Shown here: piece after piece, positions 1 to 5,705 of the stretch
Layout of the letters: each line of letters starts with the position of its first letter
Numbering within the stretch: position 1 is the first letter of the stretch
Assembly (NCBI GenBank): GCA_026993705.1
Contig: JALWSJ010000211.1
Coordinates: 1-5,831, forward strand
Direction of reading: 5' to 3'
DNA length: 5,831 nucleotides
From: Flavobacteriales bacterium
Lineage (GTDB): Bacteria; Bacteroidota; Bacteroidia; Flavobacteriales_D; Parvicellaceae
Translations under genes and position numbers: made by a program
The notes under the pieces: generated by a model
What the model was told of the DNA's origin: nothing
Databases searched by the model: none
What the model saw: only the letters and a program-made list of their open reading frames with translations

Positions 1-461
1 TTATATTGCTTGGCAATGTAGTTGAATTTTTCCATTGCACCGGAAAAATCACGCTTCAGAAATTGAGCTTTACCGATAACAAACCAGTTATCATCAATCC
101 ATTTACACCATTCCGTTCTTCTGTATTGTCCGGTTTTAAGTTTAGGCATTGAGTTCCGGGCAATCACCGTTTCGCATTTACTCACCGCCGTATCCATTGG
201 AGCATACAGGTTTTTCGATTCTTCGTCGTTCGGATAGACAAAGACCGGCAAGACTTCTGTGTAATTTTCTACATGTCCCGCTCTAAAATCCTGCATCGAT
301 TCTTTGATGATTTCCCCCGCGTTAAAATACCCGTTATAATGAGCCGTAGTATTGTGGTAAGTACGATTCAGCCACGCATCTTTTTCCGTAGAGCAAGAAA
401 CCGCAAAGGAAACCGCAAATAAAATCCCAATGGACAAAAAGTATATAAAATGTTTCTTCAT
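1..461 (-). CDS. TPR-type lipoprotein, N-terminal part; probable T9SS component of the PorW/SprE family (3' end outside window)
   Basis: I translated this from the sequence: 153 residues starting at ATG (complement of 459-461), open to the left edge, so the C-terminus is missing. The start MKKHFIYFLSIGILFAVSFA is a charged then hydrophobic signal peptide, followed by a lipobox-like AVSC with Cys23 as the probable lipidated residue, so the mature protein should be membrane-anchored in the envelope. After it comes an NRTYHNTTAHYNGYFNA stretch (about residues 31-47), a pattern I associate with PorW/SprE-type lipoproteins needed for type IX secretion and gliding. Residues about 118-153 (WCKWIDDNWFVIGKAQFLKR, then an amphipathic helix with FNYIAKQY) look like a first TPR helix pair. 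The start is the first Met before the signal peptide; no strong ribosome-binding site precedes it. Family assignment rests on remembered similarity and only a fragment is visible, so 'TPR-type lipoprotein' is firmer than 'PorW/SprE'. Confidence 0.8.
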   Translation of the reverse strand, partial: MKKHFIYFLSIGILFAVSFAVSCSTEKDAWLNRTYHNTTAHYNGYFNAGEIIKESMQDFRAGHVENYTEVLPVFVYPNDEESKNLYAPMDTAVSKCETVIARNSMPKLKTGQYRRTEWCKWIDDNWFVIGKAQFLKRDFSGAMEKFNYIAKQY

Positions 462-549
462 TAATTTATTTAGTATCTTCCTAAACGAAGCAAAGTGCAA
501 TATTAACTAATTTAACTTTATCTTGTATAATTTCTATCTTTAAAAGTAT

Positions 550-692
550 TAGGGCGTTCCCCTATTTTACAAAAGCAACATATCGCTCTCGCGAAACATT
601 GCTTTTGTAAAATAGGGTCGGGCTATCCACTATATCTTTTGGGTTGCATATATGCAACAACCCAAAAGGATGCCGTTTCTATCCCTAACGCT
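550..692 (-). repeat. Multi-stem inverted-repeat element, possible structured RNA or dispersed intergenic repeat
   Basis: Nested pairings are seen directly. (1) Bases 560-578 (CCCTATTTTACAAAAGCAA) are the perfect reverse complement of 599-617, a 19-bp stem. Inside it TCGC 583-586 pairs with GCGA 591-594 around a 4-base loop that reads GAGA, a GNRA-type tetraloop, on the minus strand. (2) CTTTTGGG 636-643 pairs with CCCAAAAG 661-668 around a palindromic core TTGCATATATGCAA (644-657). (3) GGC-ATCC (621-623, 625-628) pairs with GGAT-GCC (668-674) with T624 bulged, closing stem 2. (4) GCGTT 554-558 pairs with AACGC 687-691 and encloses everything. The GNRA loop suggests that the minus strand, the strand of both flanking genes, is the functional RNA strand. 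The single-stranded parts, such as GGGATAGAAACGGCATCC on the minus strand, resemble an intergenic repeat I recall from Flavobacterium genomes, but I cannot confirm copy number. Confidence 0.7.
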
Positions 693-714
693 TGTGAAAT
701 GAGTGCTAAGAAAA

Positions 715-806
715 TGAGTTTTAGTTTCTTTAGACAATGAAAAAAATCTTTGCATAGCACTAGCTATGGAAATATTTTTTGAAGATGTATAAAGGGTTAC
801 TACTCA
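715..806. repeat. Imperfect foldback (inverted repeat) centred at about 760.5
   Basis: The core is a long imperfect hairpin: AAAAAAT 741-747 pairs with ATTTTTT 774-780, TTT 749-751 with AAA 770-772, and CATAGC 753-758 with GCTATG 763-768, around the loop ACTA. Weaker pairings continue outward at nearly the same dyad: ACA 734-736 with TGT 786-788, CTTTA 728-732 with TAAAG 790-794, TAGT 722-725 with ACTA 799-802, and TGAG 715-718 with CTCA 803-806. Apical bases 761-769 read TAGCTATGG, and the same 9-mer occurs on the opposite strand at the apex of the 925-1103 foldback. The core hairpin is clear; the outer arms are less certain. A terminator role is unlikely without a GC-rich stem. Confidence 0.55.
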
Positions 807-924
807 GGAGGACCAAAACTTTTATGATGACGAAAAAAATCAAAAAACGCTTTAAAGCTTACTGTTTTATTCGCGTTAAGGACGTATAAAGCAATTGAGA
901 TGAGAGCAAAGCAATCTTATATTA

Positions 925-1103
925 CCTTAAATCCGCAAGTGATTTCGTTATGAAAAGTCAAAATACGCATTAGTATTGGTCAAGCAAAGTTTTGAGACAC
1001 GCAAGCGTAGCCATAGCTACCGTGAGTATCGAAAAACGAGCATTGCCAATAATGATGCGGAGTTTAGCTTTGGAATAGAAGTTCATTTGCGGATTTAATG
1101 TAC
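925..1103. repeat. MITE-like foldback element with terminal inverted repeats
   Basis: TTAAATCCGCAA at 927-938 is the exact reverse complement of TTGCGGATTTAA at 1087-1098, and similarity continues inward with one mismatch (TGA at 940-942 against TCA at 1083-1085). Internal arms share the same dyad at about 1012: CGCAT 966-970 with ATGCG 1055-1059, TATTGG 974-979 with CCAATA 1046-1051, CACG 998-1001 with CGTG 1021-1024, and GTAGC 1007-1011 with GCTAC 1016-1020. Just outside the termini TATATTA occurs as a direct repeat at 918-924 and 1104-1110, a possible target duplication, though it is AT-rich and set 2 and 5 bases from the arms. No coding capacity is visible, so it would be non-autonomous. 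It begins about 20 bases after the stop of the T9SS cargo gene, so it would be transcribed in that gene's 3' UTR. Confidence 0.65.
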
Positions 1104-1123
1104 TATATTAGACAATAATAAAA

Positions 1124-3385
1124 TCACCAAACCATCACTTTACTTTGAGCAACAACATTCCCAAAATCATCCTTTATCATCAAAATATAATTTCCTTTTT
1201 CCAAAGACTCTGTATTTACAACCGTTAGATTACGATTAAGTTTTTTGTTTATCATTTCTCTACCTGTAATATCGAACAAAGAAAAACTACCGTTGTTGAT
1301 ACCGAATTCTGTTTCGATGTTTAAAATTCCGTTGGTTGGGTTCGGGTAAACTTTTACCGAATTTACGGTTTTATGTTCAATAACATTTACCAAATAATCC
1401 TTTTTAGAAGTAAAAACAGGACGAATCATTAAGGAACCTTGATAACTTGTATTGCTCCACCCCGAACCGACATTGTAAAAAATCTTACTTTGGTTAAGAA
1501 TGTTTTTATCAAAACCAATGTTCAAGCGGTCGGCTGAACTTTGTTTCCAACCTACGTAATACGTTCCGGAAATAACCAATTTTTGAGGTAAAATATATTC
1601 ATAAAATACATTATTTCCAATATCGTAATGGGGAGTGTAAGTTACCGGCGTATAATCATCATCGGTCGTATAAATTAAATTGCCCGGTTGACCGCCATTG
1701 TCGTCCCAAACTTGCAAAAAGAATAAATTACTGCTTACATCATTTACCGAAGAAACGAAATACATTTTAACCGCTCTCAATGTATCTTGGATACCGTTGG
1801 GTAAGGTGAATTTATACGCTAATTCCGCCCCGTTGGAAACCAATCCGTAAGCAGCTTCAGCCGTACCGTCATCGTAAGCGTAGTAATTTTCAAAAACCTG
1901 TTTAGCTCTCAAAGTATCATTTACTTTTAACCGTTCCGGAGTGGTATTGGTGTTTAGTGTGTATTCCAAATCAAAAACAGCACAAGTATCTGCCAAAATC
2001 GTATCGAAGAAAAACGTAGAAGAGATGTTATAATCCATGTCAAAAGAACTTAATCCCGATACATTCCCTGCTGAATTGACATAAGGAATATTATCCACTA
2101 ATGTTCCTTTGTAAAATAAGTCAATTCCACTTGGCAAGATGATTTTAGGCTGATTTAAAGAATTGTAAGTTGTAACACTCGTCGTTGTCTTCATTAAATT
2201 ATACGGTGCTGTTTCGTAATGAGGCCAAGGCATAGAGGTATAGTTTTTTATTAAAGAAGGTGCAGGCAATTGAAAAGCCCAATCGTTCATAAGTGTGTCG
2301 TCATGCGTTCTAAAGTCATCTAAAATTACGTAATCAATGTGCCAATGGTCCAGGCTTCCTGTTAATGTGCCGTAGTTTTTAAATCTAAATTTAAATCCAT
2401 CGGCAAGGTATCTACTATCGGTTATTGGAATCATTGCAATTTTAAAATCTTCTTGCGGAAAACCACCTTTGTGCCATACCGATTCCCATTGAGCAAACAC
2501 AGGCGACCAAAACTCTAATACTAAAGAATCTTGATATTCGGGAACTTCTCCTACCCCTTTGGTTTGATATAAAAAGCTAAAGTAAATAGAATCCGCTGCA
2601 GAATATGTTCCTCCTCCGTTTTTTGTTCCTAAATTAATCGGTTTGGAAGTTAGTACATCGGCAACGCCATAAGCAGAAGGCGATGACCAATCGTAAGGAT
2701 AACCATTTTGATTGATGCCGTCAAAAGTAGCAACTCCAATGGTTATCGGATTAATTGCAAAAGTATTGTTTCTATAAGCGTTGGCGTCTGTCCATATATA
2801 GGCTGAATCTTCAGGAAGTGACGCTACAAAATAAACCGTAGAAGAATCTTGAACCAAATCAGGGTTCTGTTCTGTCAAAATCAAATCAGGGTTTACGCCT
2901 GTCCATAAAGAGTCGTAATAATTATGTGCCGGCCATACTTCTACATTTTGAGTAATCACACTATAATGATCTATGTCGGATACTTCTACAATAGTAGATG
3001 TAAACGGAATTTTATTGACCAAGATGATAGAATCGAATCCCTTTCCCGGTACAGTATCATAGACAAAGGTAAAAGTAGTGTCCGTCATATAGGCTGTTCC
3101 CATCGGTTCGGGTACGCCACCTATGTTTAGACGGTGCCACGTAGTGTCCGAAACATTGATATCGGTAGTGTCGGCATCGTATTTTTTGAATTTATCAGTG
3201 GAAAAATCATCGATAATGGGTAAGTTGAGTGTATCAATTGAGTAAATGAAGGTGTTGTGTATTGCTCCCGTTTTTTCTTTCTCTTTTTTGATGGCTGTAT
3301 TATAACGCAAAGGAGATAAGTACTCTTGAGCAAAGCTCAAAAAAGAAAGTAGAGATATGAAAAATATGGTCAGTAATGCTTTCAT
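1124..3385 (-). CDS. Large secreted protein with T9SS type A C-terminal sorting domain
   Basis: 753 residues. Residues 1-20 (MKALLTIFFISLLSFLSFAQ) form a Sec signal peptide with probable cleavage after the AQ, which also supports this start; the upstream ribosome-binding site is weak. The C-terminus, about residues 677-753, is a type A sorting domain: VKVYPNPTNG, a central SLFDITGREM segment, and LEKGNYILMI followed by a short final strand. In this family the domain directs passage across the outer membrane by the type IX system and is usually removed on anchoring or release. Between these lie beta-rich, Tyr/Asp/Thr-rich segments: about 210-360 resembles a jelly-roll or MAM-like fold, with FKFRFKNYGTLTG and LDHWHIDYV near 331-353, and about 500-660 starts with YYAYDDGTAE, a pattern common in uncharacterised Bacteroidota surface proteins. 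No catalytic motif is recognised, so adhesin, structural or binding roles are all possible. It lies 85 bases after the PASTA gene on the same strand, so co-transcription is possible. Confidence 0.93.
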   Translation of the reverse strand: MKALLTIFFISLLSFLSFAQEYLSPLRYNTAIKKEKEKTGAIHNTFIYSIDTLNLPIIDDFSTDKFKKYDADTTDINVSDTTWHRLNIGGVPEPMGTAYMTDTTFTFVYDTVPGKGFDSIILVNKIPFTSTIVEVSDIDHYSVITQNVEVWPAHNYYDSLWTGVNPDLILTEQNPDLVQDSSTVYFVASLPEDSAYIWTDANAYRNNTFAINPITIGVATFDGINQNGYPYDWSSPSAYGVADVLTSKPINLGTKNGGGTYSAADSIYFSFLYQTKGVGEVPEYQDSLVLEFWSPVFAQWESVWHKGGFPQEDFKIAMIPITDSRYLADGFKFRFKNYGTLTGSLDHWHIDYVILDDFRTHDDTLMNDWAFQLPAPSLIKNYTSMPWPHYETAPYNLMKTTTSVTTYNSLNQPKIILPSGIDLFYKGTLVDNIPYVNSAGNVSGLSSFDMDYNISSTFFFDTILADTCAVFDLEYTLNTNTTPERLKVNDTLRAKQVFENYYAYDDGTAEAAYGLVSNGAELAYKFTLPNGIQDTLRAVKMYFVSSVNDVSSNLFFLQVWDDNGGQPGNLIYTTDDDYTPVTYTPHYDIGNNVFYEYILPQKLVISGTYYVGWKQSSADRLNIGFDKNILNQSKIFYNVGSGWSNTSYQGSLMIRPVFTSKKDYLVNVIEHKTVNSVKVYPNPTNGILNIETEFGINNGSFSLFDITGREMINKKLNRNLTVVNTESLEKGNYILMIKDDFGNVVAQSKVMVW

Positions 3386-3470
3386 TGTAAAAAGTACTAA
3401 GTGTTAGTGCAAACGATAAACAAGTTACTTTATTGTAGGGAGGTAAATTGTTTTATATGGCTTTTTAAAA

Positions 3471-4382
3471 TTACGGTGTAATGCTTGGTGTTATTTGCGT
3501 AGAATCTTTGACAATTGGAGTACCTTTTTCAGCAATTAACGTTACTGTCGTTCCTGTTTGTACTATTTGTTTTGGTAAGTTTCTCGGGTGAGGATTTTGG
3601 ATGCGAACTACAAAATTAAGAGAGTCTTCGGCGGAGATGTTTTCGCCTTCATAATTTACATCTACATTCATTCCTGCAAGCGATAATTTTTGTGTGGCAT
3701 CATAAACGGTTAGACCTTCTACATCTTCTAAAATAACGGGTTTTCCTCCACCTCCATTTCCGTGTACAATTTCGATGGTTTCACCTTTTAGAACTTTGTC
3801 GTCTTTTCCTACTTCTTTGCCTTTGTATTTTAACTTAATTACGTAATCATCAGGGCTTGGAACAGCTGTAAAGGAGGTCCTAAAACCTAACATTTCCAAA
3901 CGTACTTTTGCAATTTTTTTAGACACACGATAGTCGCCTGTTAAATCGGGAATTTCTTTGTACTCTCCTCCCTGTTTTACAATGGTTAAATATATTTTTC
4001 GGTTGGGTTTTACAAAAGAAGGGTAGTTCTCTGAATTAGGTTTTGGGTTTTGTCGGAGGACAGTACCTTTCGGAAAATCATCGGAGAAAACAGAGTCACT
4101 AATAATGATTTTCAGTTGTTTATCGTTAGCTAATACGTTTACGTCTTCGATGCTTGAACCGATGAAATTGGGAACGGCTATTTTTACGCCGTGGTTCGTG
4201 TAGTCATTTAAGTATTGTAGTGTGAAATAAGGAATTAGAAAAAGGGCTAATCCTGCTAGTATTAAATTGATGATAAACAGTTTGCTTGTTACAAAGCGGA
4301 AGAAAGGTCTTAAATTCTTTCTAAAGATGTAAATCAAGACGATAAATGCAATGACGATTCCTATGGATAAAAATTTTAACAT
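3471..4382 (-). CDS. Membrane-anchored protein with three PASTA domains
   Basis: 303 residues from ATG at 4382 (MLKFLSIGIV). The frame stays open upstream to a TTG at 4406, but that TTG lies inside a perfect -7 promoter box (4404-4411), so the ATG is preferred. Two hydrophobic segments are visible, about residues 3-20 and 35-57, separated by a basic stretch (RKNLRPFFRFVTSK); the rest should lie outside the cytoplasm. Three PASTA repeats follow at about 66-137 (IAVPNFIGSSIEDV, GTVLRQNPKP), 142-207 (KEIPDLTGDYRVSK) and 216-286 (VILEDVEGLTVYDA, VRIQNPHPRN). The tail is short and Ser/Thr/Pro-rich. PASTA domains elsewhere bind peptidoglycan fragments or act as spacers in Ser/Thr kinases and penicillin-binding proteins. 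Here no kinase or transpeptidase domain is present, as is usual for stand-alone Bacteroidota PASTA proteins, whose role is not established. The other gene sharing its upstream region is the divergent GDP-mannose synthesis gene. Confidence 0.9.
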   Translation of the reverse strand: MLKFLSIGIVIAFIVLIYIFRKNLRPFFRFVTSKLFIINLILAGLALFLIPYFTLQYLNDYTNHGVKIAVPNFIGSSIEDVNVLANDKQLKIIISDSVFSDDFPKGTVLRQNPKPNSENYPSFVKPNRKIYLTIVKQGGEYKEIPDLTGDYRVSKKIAKVRLEMLGFRTSFTAVPSPDDYVIKLKYKGKEVGKDDKVLKGETIEIVHGNGGGGKPVILEDVEGLTVYDATQKLSLAGMNVDVNYEGENISAEDSLNFVVRIQNPHPRNLPKQIVQTGTTVTLIAEKGTPIVKDSTQITPSITP

Positions 4383-4403
4383 ACAATTAAATGATTGAAC
4401 GAA

Positions 4404-4411
4404 CAAAGATA
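4404..4411 (-). promoter_or_regulatory. Bacteroidota-type -7 box (TATCTTTG) for the PASTA gene
   Basis: The minus strand reads TATCTTTG, a perfect match to the TAnnTTTG -7 consensus of Bacteroidota primary sigma factor promoters. It would place the transcript start about 15 bases before the ATG at 4382. No TTG is found at the usual 17-23 bases upstream, so the -33 element is missing or degenerate. The box overlaps the alternative TTG start of the PASTA reading frame, which argues against that start. Confidence 0.55.
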
Positions 4412-4514
4412 TTCAAGTTGAATAAAGTTTCTTTATTTTTTGGTTAAAATCTTTTGCTGTTATTCTGGTTGAGGAAAATTAAAGAATGCAATTCGTTTGC
4501 TCGATAGTTTTTAT

Positions 4515-4522
4515 TACATTTG
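4515..4522 (+). promoter_or_regulatory. Bacteroidota-type -7 box (TACATTTG) for the mannose-1-phosphate guanylyltransferase gene
   Basis: TACATTTG matches TAnnTTTG perfectly, and TTTG at 4496-4499 could serve as the -33 element, although the 15-base gap is a little shorter than the usual 17-23. The predicted transcript start, near 4529, leaves a leader of about 16 bases before the ATG at 4546. A second perfect match, TATATTTG at 4533-4540, is too close to the ATG to give an untranslated leader and is less likely to be the working box. Confidence 0.6.
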
Positions 4523-4545
4523 AAATTTGAAATATATTTGAAGAG

Positions 4546-5631
4546 ATGAGTAATTATGTTGTAATAATGGCTGGTGGAGTTGGAAGCAGACTTTGGCCAA
4601 TGAGTAAAACCGATTATCCAAAGCAATTTCATGATGTGTTGGGAGTTGGAAAATCATTGTTGCAACTTACGGTGGAACGATTTGAGAAGATTTGTCCGAT
4701 TGAACATGTTTTTATTGTAACTTCTCATGAATATTTTGATTTAGTTAAAAAACAGTTACCGGAGCTGAAAGATGACCAGATTTTGTTGGAACCTTCTCGT
4801 AAAAATACAGCTCCCTGCATTGCTTATGCGGCTTTTAAAATTCATCAAAAGGATGCGGATGCCAATATTATTGTTGCTCCTTCCGACCATTTGATTTTAA
4901 AACAAGAAGCTTTTGAAGAAACCATTCAATTGGCTTTGCAACAGGCTGAAAACGGTGAGTTCTTGATTACTATCGGGATTAAACCTTCTCGCCCTGATAC
5001 GGGCTATGGCTATATTCAATTCACGGATGATTCCGGTACTGTTTCGGAAAGAATAAAGAAAGTGAAAACGTTTACGGAAAAGCCGGGATTGGATTTAGCT
5101 GAAAAATTTATTGAGAGCGGGGATTTTTATTGGAATTCGGGTATTTTTGTTTGGAGATCTAAAAGTATTATTGATGCTTTTTCGGCATATTTGCCTGAAT
5201 TGTTTTCTTTGTTTAATGCAGATGCTTCTGTATATAATACTTCCAGTGAAAAGAACTTTATAAACAAAATTTATCCTCTTTGCAAAAGTATATCCATTGA
5301 TTTCGGTATCATGGAAAAGGCTGATAACGTATTGGTTATTCTTGCTGATTTAGGGTGGAGTGATTTGGGTACTTGGGGGTCTTTGTATGAGCATATTCCT
5401 CATGATGAAAAAGGAAATGCTAAGATTGGGGACAGGGTATTAACCTATGATTGTAAGGATAATATTATTGTTATGCCCAAAGATAAACCGGCTGTCATTG
5501 AAGGGTTAATGGATTATATCGTAGTGGAAAATGAAAGCGTATTGCTTATCTGTAAACGAAACAGTGAACAGAAAATAAAACAATTTGTAAACGACATTAA
5601 GACGAAAGACTGGGGGAAAAATTTGGTGTAG
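4546..5631 (+). CDS. manC: Mannose-1-phosphate guanylyltransferase (GDP-mannose pyrophosphorylase)
   Basis: 361 residues, a cytoplasmic enzyme that makes GDP-mannose and pyrophosphate from mannose-1-phosphate and GTP, supplying mannose (and, through GDP-mannose, fucose or rhamnose) for surface polysaccharides and glycoproteins. The N-terminal nucleotidyltransferase signature AGGVGSRLWPMS (residues 9-20) and PKQF (25-28) bind nucleotide. Further family motifs are EPSRKNTAPCI (82-92), APSDH (111-115), GYGYI (153-157), FTEKP (176-180, the sugar-phosphate site), YWNSGIFVW (195-203), SIDFGIMEKAD (250-260) and WSDLGTW (271-277). The length matches the single-function form: there is no C-terminal phosphomannose isomerase domain as in the roughly 470-residue bifunctional proteins. 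The ATG directly precedes the conserved N-terminus; GAAGAG just upstream is at best a weak ribosome-binding site. It is transcribed divergently from the PASTA gene. The symbol manC follows the family; cpsB and rfbM are used for the same enzyme. Confidence 0.96.
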   Translation: MSNYVVIMAGGVGSRLWPMSKTDYPKQFHDVLGVGKSLLQLTVERFEKICPIEHVFIVTSHEYFDLVKKQLPELKDDQILLEPSRKNTAPCIAYAAFKIHQKDADANIIVAPSDHLILKQEAFEETIQLALQQAENGEFLITIGIKPSRPDTGYGYIQFTDDSGTVSERIKKVKTFTEKPGLDLAEKFIESGDFYWNSGIFVWRSKSIIDAFSAYLPELFSLFNADASVYNTSSEKNFINKIYPLCKSISIDFGIMEKADNVLVILADLGWSDLGTWGSLYEHIPHDEKGNAKIGDRVLTYDCKDNIIVMPKDKPAVIEGLMDYIVVENESVLLICKRNSEQKIKQFVNDIKTKDWGKNLV

Positions 5632-5669
5632 ATTGATTTTTTGTAACTATTCAGCGGACGAAGATACAT

Positions 5670-5687
5670 TAAAAATAATTATTTTTA
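5670..5687. repeat. 18-bp perfect AT-only palindrome downstream of manC
   Basis: TAAAAATAATTATTTTTA is its own reverse complement. It lies 38 bases after the manC stop and 18 bases before the apparent insertion sequence end. With only A and T it would make a weak RNA hairpin, so a terminator role is possible but poorly supported; chance is a real alternative in AT-rich spacer. Confidence 0.3.
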
Positions 5688-5705
5688 GAATAAAGTTTTC
5701 CTCAT

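Larger units (their letters stand above)
462..1123. other. Long intergenic region carrying a cluster of self-complementary elements
   Basis: About 660 bases lie between the stop of the T9SS cargo gene and the start of the lipoprotein gene, both on the minus strand. I find no convincing protein gene here. The space is mostly filled by three inverted-repeat elements (550-692, 715-806, about 925-1103), described separately. Bases 462-549 are the immediate upstream region of the lipoprotein gene and probably hold its promoter, but I see no clean TAnnTTTG box. Bases 807-924 include a 21-codon plus-strand reading frame (824-889) preceded by AGGAGG, and a direct repeat AAAGCAAT at 888-895 and 908-915. 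Neither is enough to call a feature. Confidence 0.8.

Noticed and set aside
560..617. Ordinary intrinsic terminator
   Set aside because: The 19-bp stem is AT-rich, is not followed by a U-tract on either strand, and sits inside a larger paired structure.
550..692. Integron attC-like site (GTTAGGG and AAC cores flanking hairpins)
   Set aside because: The GTT and AAC cores are in the wrong relative order for attC on either strand, the cores do not fit RYYYAAC/GTTRRRY, and no integrase or cassette is nearby.
550..692. Retron-type msr/msd or IS605-type guide RNA
   Set aside because: The long hairpin invites the comparison, but no reverse transcriptase, TnpA, TnpB or IscB gene is in the window.
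2924..3130. 68-codon plus-strand reading frame
   Set aside because: It lies wholly inside the T9SS cargo gene on the opposite strand, with no recognisable domain or start context; a shadow frame.
3127..3333. 68-codon minus-strand reading frame in another frame
   Set aside because: It overlaps the N-terminal part of the T9SS cargo gene, which has a signal peptide and a sorting domain; this frame has no family features.
3386..3470. Promoter for the T9SS cargo gene (TATCGTTTG on the minus strand at 3410-3418)
   Set aside because: The spacing inside the box is one base too long for TAnnTTTG and no -33 TTG lies at the right distance; read-through from the PASTA gene is as likely.
4444..4632. 62-codon minus-strand reading frame overlapping the manC start
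   Set aside because: It is antisense to the conserved nucleotide-binding signature of manC and covers its promoter; coding there is very unlikely.
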